Source: JAILZP01 sp037444185
GTDB taxonomy: Bacteria; Bacillota; Desulfotomaculia; Desulfotomaculales; Desulfocucumaceae
DNA length: 56,774 nucleotides
Reading direction: 5' to 3'
Assembly: GCA_037444185.1 (NCBI GenBank)
Contig: JBBIMW010000014.1
Location: forward strand, 1-56,774
Below are positions 15,337 to 23,969 of the stretch, piece by piece; position 1 is the stretch's first letter; each line of letters begins with the position of its first letter. The position numbers and the translations under genes were made by a program. The notes below the pieces were generated by a model. It was not told where the DNA came from. It made no database searches and worked only from the letters and a program-made list of their open reading frames with translations.

Positions 15337-16227
15337 ATGCAGCCTCACTTGAAAGGGGTGGCGGTTGCCGTTCTGGGCGGTGACACCAGAGAGGTTATTC
15401 TGGCCCGGCGGCTGGCTGATGACGGGGCGGTGGTGAAGGCGGTGGGACTGCCGTTGGAAGGGAGCCGGGGGATAGTACTTTGTCCGGACATACCGGCGGG
15501 ACTTGAGGGGGTTCAGGCGGTGATACTGCCGGTCCCCGGCGTCAATGACCGGGGAGAGCTGTATTCAGTTTTTTCTGAACGGCCGCCGGTTCTTTCCGGG
15601 GAACATTTCTCAATGCTTCCCGCCGGCACACCGGTGCTGGTGGGGGTGGCCAGGAAGCGCCTGCTGGATTTGGTGCGGGCCTCCGGATTGCGCCTTATAG
15701 AGCTGATGAAGCTGGATGAGGTGGCTATTTACAATTCCATCCCCTCCGCTGAAGGCGCCCTTCAAATGGCTATGGAAAACTCCGACATCACTATTCACGG
15801 CAGCAGATCAATTGTCGTGGGCTTCGGCAGAACCGGTATGACAATGGCCCGGGTGCTGGCGGCCATGGGATCTGTGACAACGGTGGTGGCCCGCAAACCC
15901 GCCGACAGGGCCAGGGCTTTTGAGATGGGGCTGAAGGCCGTTGATTTTTCTTCTTTCGAGATGGAAGCAGCCGGTGCCGATTTTTTATTCAACACTGTTC
16001 CCGCCATGGTCATTGACCGGCGGGTTCTGTCCCGATTGTCCCCGCCGGCGCTGGTCATAGACTTGGCTTCTTCGCCGGGAGGCACCGACTTCAGTGAGGC
16101 CGGAAGATTGGGGATAAAAGCCATACTGGCCCCGGGCCTGCCGGGCAAGGTGGCTCCCCGTACCGCCGGCCACATATTGGCCGGGGTGGTTCCGCAGATA
16201 CTGGCGAAAGAGCTGGCCCTCGGATAG
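15337..16227 (+). CDS. dpaA: Dipicolinate synthase subunit A
   Basis: SpoVFA. With DpaB it oxidises dihydrodipicolinate to dipicolinic acid, the main spore-core solute. Seen: N-terminal VAVLGGDTREVILARRL (residues 6-22), a second Rossmann segment VVGFGRTGMTMARVLAAMG (about 161-179), DLASSPGGTDF (about 245) and LPGKVAPRTAGHILA (about 266). 296 residues, family length. ATG at 15337 has GAGGAGGG about 13 bases upstream. dpaB begins 34 bases after it. Confidence 0.92.
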   Translation: MQPHLKGVAVAVLGGDTREVILARRLADDGAVVKAVGLPLEGSRGIVLCPDIPAGLEGVQAVILPVPGVNDRGELYSVFSERPPVLSGEHFSMLPAGTPVLVGVARKRLLDLVRASGLRLIELMKLDEVAIYNSIPSAEGALQMAMENSDITIHGSRSIVVGFGRTGMTMARVLAAMGSVTTVVARKPADRARAFEMGLKAVDFSSFEMEAAGADFLFNTVPAMVIDRRVLSRLSPPALVIDLASSPGGTDFSEAGRLGIKAILAPGLPGKVAPRTAGHILAGVVPQILAKELALG

Positions 16228-16261
16228 GACATCTGCCTCCGGTCCGGAGGTGGCTTCTCAA

Positions 16262-16846
16262 ATGCGCTTAAAGGGTATTCGGGTGGGTTTTGCCATTACT
16301 GGTTCGCTGTGCACCATGGATGAGATTTTCATTGAGATGGCGAATATAAAAAATGAAGGCGCTGAAATTTTCCCGATAATCAGCTATACGGTGGATCAAA
16401 CGGTATCCAGGTACGGCACCCCCGGGGGGTGGAAGTCCGAACTGCTTAGAATTTCCGGCCGGGAGCCGATCAACACCATGGTGGGGGCGGAGCCGGTGGG
16501 GCCCGAAAAAATGCTGGATGTCCTGGTGATTGCCCCGTGTACGGGCAACACCCTGGCCAAGCTGGCCAACGCCATTACCGACACGCCGGTGCTGATGGCC
16601 GCCAAGGCGCACCTGCGCAATCAGCGGCCGGTGGTGTTGGCAATATCCACCAACGATGGCCTGGGATTGAACGCCAAGAATGTAGGGGTATTGTTAAACA
16701 GTAAAAATGTTTTTATGGTGCCCTTCGGGCAGGATAATCCCGCCGGGAAGCCAAATTCGCTAAAGGCCGACATGAAGCGGATAATGGAGACAATATTGCT
16801 GGCGCTGGAGGGAAAACAGATTCAGCCGGTTTTGATTTTATATTGA
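16262..16846 (+). CDS. dpaB: Dipicolinate synthase subunit B
   Basis: SpoVFB, a flavoprotein-fold subunit. Seen: GFAITGSLCTMDE (about 9-21), a central PIISYTVDQTVSRYGTP, VLVIAPCTGNTLAKLANAITDTPVLMA (about 83-109, given as two adjoining motifs PCTGNTLAKL and ANAITDTP) and RPVVLAISTNDGLG. About 194 residues. ATG at 16262 is preferred because GGAGG (16246-16250) is 11 bases before it; GTG at 16250 overlaps the ribosome site. It is intact, notable because sporulation genes can be interrupted by excisable elements. Confidence 0.9.
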   Translation: MRLKGIRVGFAITGSLCTMDEIFIEMANIKNEGAEIFPIISYTVDQTVSRYGTPGGWKSELLRISGREPINTMVGAEPVGPEKMLDVLVIAPCTGNTLAKLANAITDTPVLMAAKAHLRNQRPVVLAISTNDGLGLNAKNVGVLLNSKNVFMVPFGQDNPAGKPNSLKADMKRIMETILLALEGKQIQPVLILY

Positions 16847-16923
16847 AGATAAAACAGGATTCGGGGGCCGGAAGACAGAATAATACAAGTATCCTTTGAT
16901 TTATTTATTCTGCGTTTACAGTG

Positions 16924-16950
16924 CCGGATCCCTGTGTCACAGGGATCCGG
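16924..16950. repeat. 27-bp perfect palindrome before asd
   Basis: CCGGATCCCTGTG - T - CACAGGGATCCGG: 13-bp arms with one central base, 51 bases before the asd start. No U-run follows. A second, weaker inverted pair CAGAATAA (16876) / TTATTCTG (16905) precedes it. It could be an operator, a transcript-processing stem or a repeat element. Confidence 0.6.
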
Positions 16951-17001
16951 ATTCCGGTTTCTGATCAATTTTATCCACTCTGAAGTGAGGGAGGCAGACT
17001 A

Positions 17002-18021
17002 TTGGCAGGCTACAACACAGTGGTGGTGGGGGCGTCCGGCGCCGTGGGGCACGAGCTGATCAAGGTTCTTGACGAAAGGAATTTTCCGCTGAACAAACTC
17101 AGGCTATGCGCTACTTCAAGATCGGCCGGCAGACAAGTGTTGTTTCGTGGTGAGGCGTACACCGTTGAGGAAACCACGCCCGACAGCTTCAATGATATGG
17201 ATGTGGCCCTCTTCGCCGGCGGGTCGGCCAGTCTTGAATTCGGTCCGGCGGCGGTGGAACGGGGCTGCGTGATTATCGACAACAGCAGCAACTACCGCCT
17301 TAAACCCGATGTGCCCCTGGTGGTTCCGGAGGTCAACCCGGAAGACGTCAGGTGGCACCGGGGAATAATAGCCAATCCCAACTGTTCCACCATTATTATG
17401 GTGGTGCCCCTGAAGCCCATCCACGACGCGGCCGGAATCAAGAGGGTGGTGGTTTCCACCTATCAGGCGGTATCCGGGGCGGGCCAGGAGGGCATCGGGG
17501 AACTGGATGCCCAGACCAGGGCGGTAATGGCCGGGGAGGAGTATCCCCCCAGGAAGTTTCCTCATCAGATAGCTTTTAACCTGATACCGCATATTGACGT
17601 CTTCCAGGAAATGGATTATACCAAGGAAGAGTGGAAGATGGTCAGGGAAACCCATAAGATAATGAACGACGACACGATAAAGATCACCGCCACCACGGTG
17701 CGGGTGCCGGTGTTCCGTAGCCACTCGGAGTCATTGAACATTGAAACAAATATAAAACTGACCGCCCACGAAGCCAGGGAAATTCTTTCCAGATCGCCCG
17801 GGGTGGTGGTGGTGGACGATCCGGCCGGTAAAAAATATCCCATGCCGCTTTATTGCTCGGACAGGGATGAAGTATTTGTGGGACGTATCCGGGAAGACAA
17901 TTCCACGGAAAAGGGTTTGAATATGTGGGTGGTGGCCGACCAGGTCCGCAAGGGTGCCGCCACCAATGCTGTTCAGATAGCAGAACTGCTGGTTAAATAC
18001 CGCTGCCTGCGAGAGAGGTAA
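17002..18021 (+). CDS. asd: Aspartate-semialdehyde dehydrogenase
   Basis: Reduces aspartyl phosphate to aspartate semialdehyde. Seen: VVGASGAVG (residues 7-15), AGGSAS and the catalytic Cys in NPNCSTI (about 127-133), STYQAVSGAG (about 153) and the catalytic His in VRVPVFRSHSE (about 235). 339 residues. TTG at 17002 follows GTGAGGGAGG. It begins the run asd, aspartokinase, dapA, with only 4 bases before the kinase. Confidence 0.94.
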   Translation: MAGYNTVVVGASGAVGHELIKVLDERNFPLNKLRLCATSRSAGRQVLFRGEAYTVEETTPDSFNDMDVALFAGGSASLEFGPAAVERGCVIIDNSSNYRLKPDVPLVVPEVNPEDVRWHRGIIANPNCSTIIMVVPLKPIHDAAGIKRVVVSTYQAVSGAGQEGIGELDAQTRAVMAGEEYPPRKFPHQIAFNLIPHIDVFQEMDYTKEEWKMVRETHKIMNDDTIKITATTVRVPVFRSHSESLNIETNIKLTAHEAREILSRSPGVVVVDDPAGKKYPMPLYCSDRDEVFVGRIREDNSTEKGLNMWVVADQVRKGAATNAVQIAELLVKYRCLRER

Positions 18022-18025
18022 AAAA

Positions 18026-19252
18026 ATGAAATTTATTGTGCAGAAGTTTGGCGGCACTTCGCTGGTCACCGGGGAACAGCGGGAACAGGTGGCAAGAAAG
18101 GCCATTTCCGCCCGGGAAGAAGGTTACACCCCGGTGCTGGTGGTTTCCGCCATGGGCAGGGCGGGGGATTCCTTCGCCACGGATACACTGATCAATTTCG
18201 TGCGCAGTATCAACAAGGATATCTCACCCCGTGAAATGGACCTGCTGATGTCCTGCGGAGAGGTCATATCCGGTGTTGTCATGGCGGCCACTTTGCAGGG
18301 GATGGGCTGTGCCGCCGTGTGTCTGACCGGTCCTCAGGCCGGTATAATAACCGACAACAGCTTCAACGAGGCCCGGATACTGAAGGTGAAGCCGGACATA
18401 ATCATCAAGCACGCCAAAGAGGGGAAAATAGTCATCGTCACCGGCTTCCAGGGCGCGACCCAGGATGGGGAAATCACCACCCTGGGCCGGGGAGGCAGCG
18501 ACACTACGGCTGCGGCCCTGGGTGTGGCCTTGGACGCCACATACGTGGATATATACACCGACGTGGAAGGGATCATGACGGCCGACCCCCGTATTGTGGA
18601 GGATGCCCGGCCCAGGGATGTGGTCACATATGATGAAATATGCCAGCTTGCCCACGAGGGGGCCAAGGTGGTTCACCCGCGGGCGGTGGAGATCGTCATG
18701 CAGAAAAACATACCCATGAGGGTTAAGTGCACTTTCAACGACGCTCCGGGCACTCTGGTGACCAGTACCGGGGAGGTTAACAAAGGCGCCATAGACATTA
18801 CCAGGGACCGCACCATCACAGGCATAACCCAGATACCGGGGCTGGTTCAGTTCAAAGTGCCGCTGGACGACGGGGAGGAAGGTCTGAGGCAGAAAAGGCG
18901 GTTGTTCAGAGGGCTGGCGCTGGCGGTTATCAGCCTGGATTTCATTAATGTTTTTCCCGGCATGGCTGTGTTTACCGTGAAGGAAGACAGCTGGCAGAAG
19001 GCGGCCCAGGTAATCGAGAATACCGGGTTTACCGCGGAAATAACCCGCAACTGCGCCAAGGTGGCTGCTGTGGGAGCCGGTATGACGGGAGTTCCCGGGG
19101 TTATGGCCTCCATTGTGGAGGCCCTGACTAGGGAAGACATCCAGATATTGCAGTCCAACGATTCCTACACCACCATTTGGGTGCTGGTTAAAGGGGATGA
19201 TATGCAGAAGGCCGTGCGGGCCCTTTACCGGCAGTTTGCTTCGACCGGCTGA
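18026..19252 (+). CDS. dapG: Aspartokinase with C-terminal ACT domains
   Basis: Phosphorylates aspartate. Seen: VQKFGGTSL (residues 4-12), SAMGR (about 41), the MSCGEVISGV active-site region (about 75), GRGGSDTTAAALG (about 155) and YTDVEGIMTADPR (about 178-190). Two ACT modules occupy the region after 265 and likely bind an allosteric amino acid. 408 residues, about the length of single-form DapG/LysC enzymes. I use dapG by synteny (asd-dapG-dapA as in Bacillus); the effector cannot be read from sequence. Confidence 0.9.
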   Translation: MKFIVQKFGGTSLVTGEQREQVARKAISAREEGYTPVLVVSAMGRAGDSFATDTLINFVRSINKDISPREMDLLMSCGEVISGVVMAATLQGMGCAAVCLTGPQAGIITDNSFNEARILKVKPDIIIKHAKEGKIVIVTGFQGATQDGEITTLGRGGSDTTAAALGVALDATYVDIYTDVEGIMTADPRIVEDARPRDVVTYDEICQLAHEGAKVVHPRAVEIVMQKNIPMRVKCTFNDAPGTLVTSTGEVNKGAIDITRDRTITGITQIPGLVQFKVPLDDGEEGLRQKRRLFRGLALAVISLDFINVFPGMAVFTVKEDSWQKAAQVIENTGFTAEITRNCAKVAAVGAGMTGVPGVMASIVEALTREDIQILQSNDSYTTIWVLVKGDDMQKAVRALYRQFASTG

Positions 19253-19292
19253 TGGTTTGCCGCAGACAATAAACGGGAGGAAGGTGAAAGTA

Positions 19293-20177
19293 TTGGTTAA
19301 TGACTTCGGACGGGTGCTTACCGCCATGATCACCCCATTCAACAAGGATATGGCGGTGGATTACAACGTGGCCAGAAAACTGGCCCGCCACCTGGCCCAG
19401 TCGGGATCCGACGGGCTGGTGGTGTGCGGAACCACCGGGGAATCACCCACTTTGACCAGGGATGAAAAAGTGGAACTCTTCCGGGTGGTGGTTGACGAAG
19501 TGGGCGGTCAGTCGGTGGTCATCGCCGGCACCGGAGGGAACAGCACAGCCTCCAGCATCGAACTTACCCAAGCCGCCGAAAAAGCGGGGGTGGACGGCGT
19601 CATGCTGGTGTGCCCCTACTATAACAAGCCTTCCCAGGAGGGACTGTATCAGCATTTTAAGTCCATAGCATCCAGTGTCAACCTGCCGGTGATGCTTTAC
19701 AATATACCGGGCCGCACCGGCGTAAACATGCTGCCGGCAACGGCGGCCAGGCTGGCCGGTATCCCCAATATCATCGCCATCAAGGAGGCGGCCGGGAGCC
19801 TTGATCAGGTGGGTGAACTGCGCAGGGCGCTGCCTGATCACTTCGCCATATACAGCGGGGACGACTCCCTCACACTGCCCATGATGTCACTGGGGGCAAA
19901 GGGTGTGGTGAGTGTGGCGGCACACGTTGTCGGACCGCAGATAAAACAGATGGTGAATGCCTTCACCACCGGCAATACCACCTTGGCCGCCCAGTTGCAC
20001 GTACAGCTTCTTCCCATCTTCAAAGGGCTGTTTATAACCACCAACCCGGTGCCCGTGAAGGCGGCCATGAACCTGCTGGGATGGCAGGCGGGCGCCCCCA
20101 GGCTTCCCCTGGTGGAGGCTACGGCGGCGGAGAAGGAAGCCGTCAAAGGGACCTTGAAGGAATTAAACCTTGTTTGA
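19293..20177 (+). CDS. dapA: 4-hydroxy-tetrahydrodipicolinate synthase
   Basis: Condenses aspartate semialdehyde with pyruvate. Seen: TAMITPF near the N-terminus, GTTGESPTL (about 45-53), VCPYYNKPSQEG (about 104), YNIPGRTG with the active-site Tyr (about 133) and IAIKEAAGS with the Schiff-base Lys (about 160). About 294 residues. I chose TTG at 19293, which has AAGGTGA and GGGAGG upstream. GTG at 19284 is also possible but lies almost on the GGGAGG. It is the last gene before a strong terminator. Confidence 0.93.
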   Translation: MVNDFGRVLTAMITPFNKDMAVDYNVARKLARHLAQSGSDGLVVCGTTGESPTLTRDEKVELFRVVVDEVGGQSVVIAGTGGNSTASSIELTQAAEKAGVDGVMLVCPYYNKPSQEGLYQHFKSIASSVNLPVMLYNIPGRTGVNMLPATAARLAGIPNIIAIKEAAGSLDQVGELRRALPDHFAIYSGDDSLTLPMMSLGAKGVVSVAAHVVGPQIKQMVNAFTTGNTTLAAQLHVQLLPIFKGLFITTNPVPVKAAMNLLGWQAGAPRLPLVEATAAEKEAVKGTLKELNLV

Positions 20178-20187
20178 GTCGTCGGTC

Positions 20188-20220
20188 GGTGAGAGACTCC
20201 CCGGGGAGTCTCTCACCTTT
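20188..20220 (+). terminator. Terminator after dapA
   Basis: GGTGAGAGACTCCCC (20188-20202) is followed at once by its perfect complement GGGGAGTCTCTCACC (20203-20217) and TTTCT. The 30-bp palindrome sits 10 bases after the dapA stop. Confidence 0.8.
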
Positions 20221-20315
20221 CTGTGGCAGTTAAAAAATATTGATATGTGGAAATAATCTAATATAATATGAAACGTAGGATTTATGCGCGGACTTGAATT
20301 AAACCCGAAATCCTT

Positions 20316-20369
20316 CGATTCTGGCTTCTGGATTCTGGATTCCAGTCGCCCGCAGGGCGATTTTGTTCT
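20316..20369 (+). repeat. Dispersed repeat family A, copy 3
   Basis: GATTCTGGCTTCTGG, then ATTCTGGATTCCAGTCGCCC and GCAGGGCGATTTTGTTC. The stem TCGCCC-GCA-GGGCGA followed by TTTTGTT is perfect here. It ends about 40 bases before the RNase J start. Confidence 0.65.
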
Positions 20370-20407
20370 TTATGTGATTAATACAACAGCAAGGGAGGTG
20401 TCGATTA

Positions 20408-22072
20408 TTGCCCAAAGAACCGAGAATCGCCCTTATACCACTGGGAGGAATGGGTGAGATAGGGAAAAACATGATGGCGGTGAGATTCGGGGATAAAATA
20501 CTGGTCATAGATTGCGGGCTGATGTTTCCGGAAGAGGAAATGCTGGGTATTGACGTGGTGATACCGGACATTACTTACCTCCTGGAAAACAGAGACCAGG
20601 TGGAGGCCATCATTCTTACCCACGGTCATGAGGATCATATCGGGGCCCTGCCCTATGTGCTGCGGCAAATTAATGTACCGGTGTACGGCACGAGACTCAC
20701 CCTGGGACTGCTGGGCGGCAAGCTGAAGGAGCAGGGGATTGAGAAGGATGTTCAGCTGCATACGGTAAAGCCCAGGGATACGGTACAGATTGGCCCCTTC
20801 AAAGTGGAGTTCATTAAGGTGTCCCACAGCGTGCCCGACGCTGTGGCCCTGGCCATTCACACTCCGCTGGGCACCATTGTGCATACGGGGGATTTCAAAG
20901 TAGACCATACTCCGGTGGACGGCGAGATAATTGATTTTTATAAATTTGCTCAGCTGGGGGAAAAGGGCGTGCTGGTGCTGCTGTCGGACAGCACCAATGT
21001 GGAGAGGCCGGGGTTCACCCTGTCGGAAAGGGTGGTGGGGAACACCCTGGATGAAGTTTTCAGGCAGGCCAGGGAGCGGGTCATTATGGCCACTTTCGCT
21101 TCCAATGTTCACCGGCTGCAGCAGGCCATTACCGCAGCGCACAAATACGACCGTAAAGTGGCTGTTGTGGGCCGCAGCATGGTAAATGTGGTCAGCATCG
21201 CCCATGAAATGGGCTATCTGACCATACCCGAGGGGTCCCTGATAGAGGTGGAGGAGGCCTCCCGGATGCCGAAGAACAAGGTCCTTTACATCTCCACCGG
21301 CAGTCAGGGCGAGCCCATGTCGGCGCTCACCAGGATGGCCTTTGGAGACCACCGGCAAGTGGAAATAATGCCCGGGGACACCATCATCATTTCAGCCAGC
21401 CCCATCCCGGGCAATGAAAAACTGGTGGGGCGAATTATCGACCTGCTTTTCAAGCACGGGGCCAACGTTGTTTATGACACCGTATCGGGCATACATGTAA
21501 GCGGGCATCCCAGCCAGGAAGAGCTCAAACTGATGATCAACCTCACCAGGCCCAAGTTTTTTGTACCCATCCACGGGGAGCACCGCATGCTCATAAGACA
21601 TGCCCGGCTGGCGAGGGAGATGGGTATTCCGGCCAACCACATATTTGTTTGTGAAAACGGGCAGGTGATAGAGTTCACCAAGCGCAGCGGCAGGCTGGCC
21701 GGAAGGGTCACCGCCGGCCGGGTTCTGGTGGACGGCCTGGGAGTGGGGGATGTTGGAAATATAGTGTTGCGGGATCGTAAGCAGCTGTCCCAGGACGGGA
21801 TACTGATAGTGGTGGTGACTATAAGCAGGGACAGTGGAACGGTGGTGGCCGGACCGGATATTGTATCCAGGGGGTTTGTGTACGTCCGGGAAGCAGAGGA
21901 GCTGATGGACAAAGTCAGGGAAAGGGCCAAGGCCGTCCTTGACAAGTGCTTTGAAAAAGGTACCACGGACTGGAATGCCATAAAGACCCAGATAAAGGAC
22001 TCGCTGGGGAAGTTTCTGTACGATAAAACCCGGAGAAGGCCGATGATCATACCAATTATCATGGATATATAG
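20408..22072 (+). CDS. rnj: Ribonuclease J
   Basis: Metallo-beta-lactamase/beta-CASP RNase with 5-prime exonuclease and endonuclease activity in mRNA decay. Seen: LGGMGEIGKN (residues 11-20), the zinc motif THGHEDHIG (about 74-82), HTGDFKVD (about 160), SDSTN (about 194), GRSMVN, and VSGHPSQEELKLM with FFVPIHGEHRML (about 360-395), then the C-terminal domain. 554 residues. TTG at 20408 has GGGAGGTG upstream. Its place between dapA and tepA matches Bacillus rnjB (ymfA), but whether it acts as J1 or J2 cannot be told from this window. Confidence 0.93.
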   Translation: MPKEPRIALIPLGGMGEIGKNMMAVRFGDKILVIDCGLMFPEEEMLGIDVVIPDITYLLENRDQVEAIILTHGHEDHIGALPYVLRQINVPVYGTRLTLGLLGGKLKEQGIEKDVQLHTVKPRDTVQIGPFKVEFIKVSHSVPDAVALAIHTPLGTIVHTGDFKVDHTPVDGEIIDFYKFAQLGEKGVLVLLSDSTNVERPGFTLSERVVGNTLDEVFRQARERVIMATFASNVHRLQQAITAAHKYDRKVAVVGRSMVNVVSIAHEMGYLTIPEGSLIEVEEASRMPKNKVLYISTGSQGEPMSALTRMAFGDHRQVEIMPGDTIIISASPIPGNEKLVGRIIDLLFKHGANVVYDTVSGIHVSGHPSQEELKLMINLTRPKFFVPIHGEHRMLIRHARLAREMGIPANHIFVCENGQVIEFTKRSGRLAGRVTAGRVLVDGLGVGDVGNIVLRDRKQLSQDGILIVVVTISRDSGTVVAGPDIVSRGFVYVREAEELMDKVRERAKAVLDKCFEKGTTDWNAIKTQIKDSLGKFLYDKTRRRPMIIPIIMDI

Positions 22073-22083
22073 AAAATCTTGAA

Positions 22084-22104
22084 GACCCGTGTATTTTACG
22101 GGTC
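22084..22104 (+). terminator. Hairpin between RNase J and tepA
   Basis: GACCCGT (22084-22090), loop GTATTTT, ACGGGTC (22098-22104), then ATAAAAAC. It may reduce read-through or stabilise the mRNA end between the two genes. There is no full U-run. Confidence 0.45.
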
Positions 22105-22148
22105 ATAAAAACATACTAAGGGAGACACGAAATTCTAGGAGGGAAAAC

Positions 22149-22991
22149 ATGCCGAGTTGCAGCTCCTTTGGTGAAGAGCCGGGAGTTTTCCCCTATTCTC
22201 CCGACATAGACCCGGAGCCCAGTGTGGAGCCGGACTATAACCCCGATTATCCGGGAGAGCCGTACCATCCGGATATTGGCCGCCCCAAGGAGCCACGCCG
22301 GGTGCAGGGCCGCCCGAAGGGGGGAGTGGAATCCATCAAGGAACTGGGCACCGCCCAGGTTCCGGAAGTGAAGAGCAATATACATTGTCTTACTGTTGTG
22401 GGACAGATTGAAGGCCATCTGGTGTTGCCTCCCCAGAATAAGACCACCAAGTACGAGCATATTATCCCGCAGCTGGTGGCCATTGAACAGGCCCCTGAAA
22501 TAGAGGGGGTGTTGATTATACTGAATACCGTGGGAGGGGACGTGGAGGCCGGCCTGGCCATCGCCGAGATGATTACCAGCCTTTCCAAGCCCACGGTTTC
22601 TGTAGTCCTGGGAGGTGGGCACTCCATAGGGGTGCCCATTGCGGTGGCGTCCAGGTACAGTTTCATTGCCGAGACGGCCAGCATGACCATCCATCCCATA
22701 CGCCTCAACGGGCTGGTCATAGGTGTTCCCCAGACTTATGAATACCTTGATAAAATGCAGGATAGGGTGGTAAATTTTGTCACCAGCCATTCCAGAATAA
22801 CGTCTGATCAGTTCCGGGAGTTGATGTTCAGGACCGGGGAGCTGGCCAGGGACATAGGCACCGTGCTGATTGGCAAGGATGCCGTGGAAAAGGGACTCAT
22901 CGACGAGGTGGGCGGGATTGGACGGGCGGTTTCCAAGCTGAAACAGATGGTCGAAGAGGAAAAAAGGCATAATGAGGTGGGGCCGCAATGA
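22149..22991 (+). CDS. tepA: TepA-type ClpP-fold protease
   Basis: 280 residues. The first 70 are acidic and proline-rich (PDIDPEPSVEPDYNPDYPGE), followed by a ClpP-like domain: INTVGG-type segment ILNTVGGDVEAGLAIAEMI (about 129-147), nucleophile Ser in GGGHSIGVPIAV (about 165) and His in MTIHPIRLNG (about 190). ATG at 22149 follows AGGAGGG. It lies between RNase J and ylzJ exactly as ymfB/tepA in Bacillus, where it has been linked to protein export and spore outgrowth. That role is by homology only. Confidence 0.88.
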   Translation: MPSCSSFGEEPGVFPYSPDIDPEPSVEPDYNPDYPGEPYHPDIGRPKEPRRVQGRPKGGVESIKELGTAQVPEVKSNIHCLTVVGQIEGHLVLPPQNKTTKYEHIIPQLVAIEQAPEIEGVLIILNTVGGDVEAGLAIAEMITSLSKPTVSVVLGGGHSIGVPIAVASRYSFIAETASMTIHPIRLNGLVIGVPQTYEYLDKMQDRVVNFVTSHSRITSDQFRELMFRTGELARDIGTVLIGKDAVEKGLIDEVGGIGRAVSKLKQMVEEEKRHNEVGPQ

Positions 22992-23215
22992 TACTTTGGA
23001 CCCCCATGCAGCTGGAACTGGTGCTGGAGGGACTGGAAGACATGGGCGCTCCCTGCTACAGCCGGGTCTCCCACCGCGGAGTGCCCATGCTGGTGGAAAA
23101 AACGGCGGACGGCAGGGTCAGGGTGGCACGGCTCTTGAGCACCAATCCAGCCCACTACCTGAATAATGATTATGTCCCGGGCAGCTTTCTGCAGTTTGAG
23201 CAAATGCCCCTGTAG
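22988..23215 (+). CDS. ylzJ: YlzJ-like small protein
   Basis: 75 residues starting MILWTPMQLELVLEG, with VPMLVEKTADGRVRVARLLSTNP in the middle (described as two adjoining blocks) and PGSFLQF near the end. The form and its 4-base overlap with tepA match YlzJ, a short conserved protein of unknown function in spore formers. In Bacillus spoIIIE comes next; here the transcript ends and minus-strand genes follow, so synteny breaks at this point. Confidence 0.78.
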   Translation: MILWTPMQLELVLEGLEDMGAPCYSRVSHRGVPMLVEKTADGRVRVARLLSTNPAHYLNNDYVPGSFLQFEQMPL

Positions 23216-23228
23216 CGAATACAGGGGC
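23206..23228 (+). terminator. Hairpin overlapping the ylzJ stop codon
   Basis: GCCCCTGTA (23206-23214) pairs perfectly with TACAGGGGC (23220-23228) around GCGAA. The ylzJ stop codon (TAG) lies in the stem. The tail TGGTTGT is a weak U-run. It marks the convergence with the minus-strand cluster. Confidence 0.6.
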
Positions 23229-23270
23229 TGGTTGTCCGGCGGCTGATCCGGCGCCGGGCGGCGTTTCTTT

Positions 23271-23906
23271 TCAATAGCGGTTTCCACACAACAATAAAAC
23301 CAGTTCTCCGGGCGAAAAGGCCAGAAAATCCGGAGAACTTTTCATCAGTCCGGACGCTCCGTGCCACCCCCAGGCGACGCCTATGGTTACGGCCCCGGCT
23401 TTTTTCCCCTCAATCATGTCTCCGCCGGTGTCTCCCACATAGTATGCCGGTAAATCAGGATACTTCATCATCAAACTTTGTATTTTTTTTATTTTGCTTT
23501 TCTCCCTGTCCGCGCCCACAATATCTTTAATGCAACGGATGCCGTTTCTGCTTAGAACCCTGGCCGGTATGCCGGAAATATTCGATGTGATAATATAAAT
23601 ATCGTTTTTTTCCGATATTTTTATCAGCGCCTCAGCCATTCCGTCAAAGATCCGCGCATCGTCTACATGTTCCGCCGCCCTGACCCCGTAGGCCGTTAAT
23701 ATTCTGTCGATGGTTTCCTGATCCAGCCCGCGCTCCTTCATTTTTTCATATACATTTCCTTCGAACAAAGCCATGATATCTTCCCGGGAATTCAACCCGA
23801 AAAAAAGGTTTTCGCGGCAGGCTGCCGTAAAGTCGGAAATAAACAGTTCCAGCGAGTCAACAATGACTCCGTCGTAGTCAAACATTGATAGGCCTGAAAT
23901 ATTCAT
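23271..23906 (-). CDS. HAD-superfamily hydrolase (subfamily IA)
   Basis: About 211 residues. Motif I FDYDGVIVDS (about 8-17) with both Asp residues, motif II in IITSNIS (about 110), a conserved Lys region DREKSKIKK (about 132) and motif III-IV YVGDTGGDM with AGAVTIGVAWGWH (about 160-185). This is the phosphoglycolate phosphatase-like group. ATG at 23906 has GAAGGTG upstream; GTG at 23918 is an alternative. It is the last gene of the minus-strand methyltransferase cluster, 63 bases after the MtgA-like gene. Its phosphate-ester substrate might relate to the kinase encoded at the cluster head, which is speculation. Confidence 0.82.
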   Translation of the reverse strand: MNISGLSMFDYDGVIVDSLELFISDFTAACRENLFFGLNSREDIMALFEGNVYEKMKERGLDQETIDRILTAYGVRAAEHVDDARIFDGMAEALIKISEKNDIYIITSNISGIPARVLSRNGIRCIKDIVGADREKSKIKKIQSLMMKYPDLPAYYVGDTGGDMIEGKKAGAVTIGVAWGWHGASGLMKSSPDFLAFSPGELVLLLCGNRY

Positions 23907-23969
23907 ACAGTCCGGCACCTTCAGTCCTTCTTTGATAAAGATGTCCCCCCGCCCTATGTGAGAAACGGA

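Noticed and set aside
15260..15352. 30-codon frame ending inside the start of dpaA
   Set aside because: It begins ATG after GGGGAG, but it overlaps the dpaA start and the candidate sigma-K promoter, and has no recognisable features.
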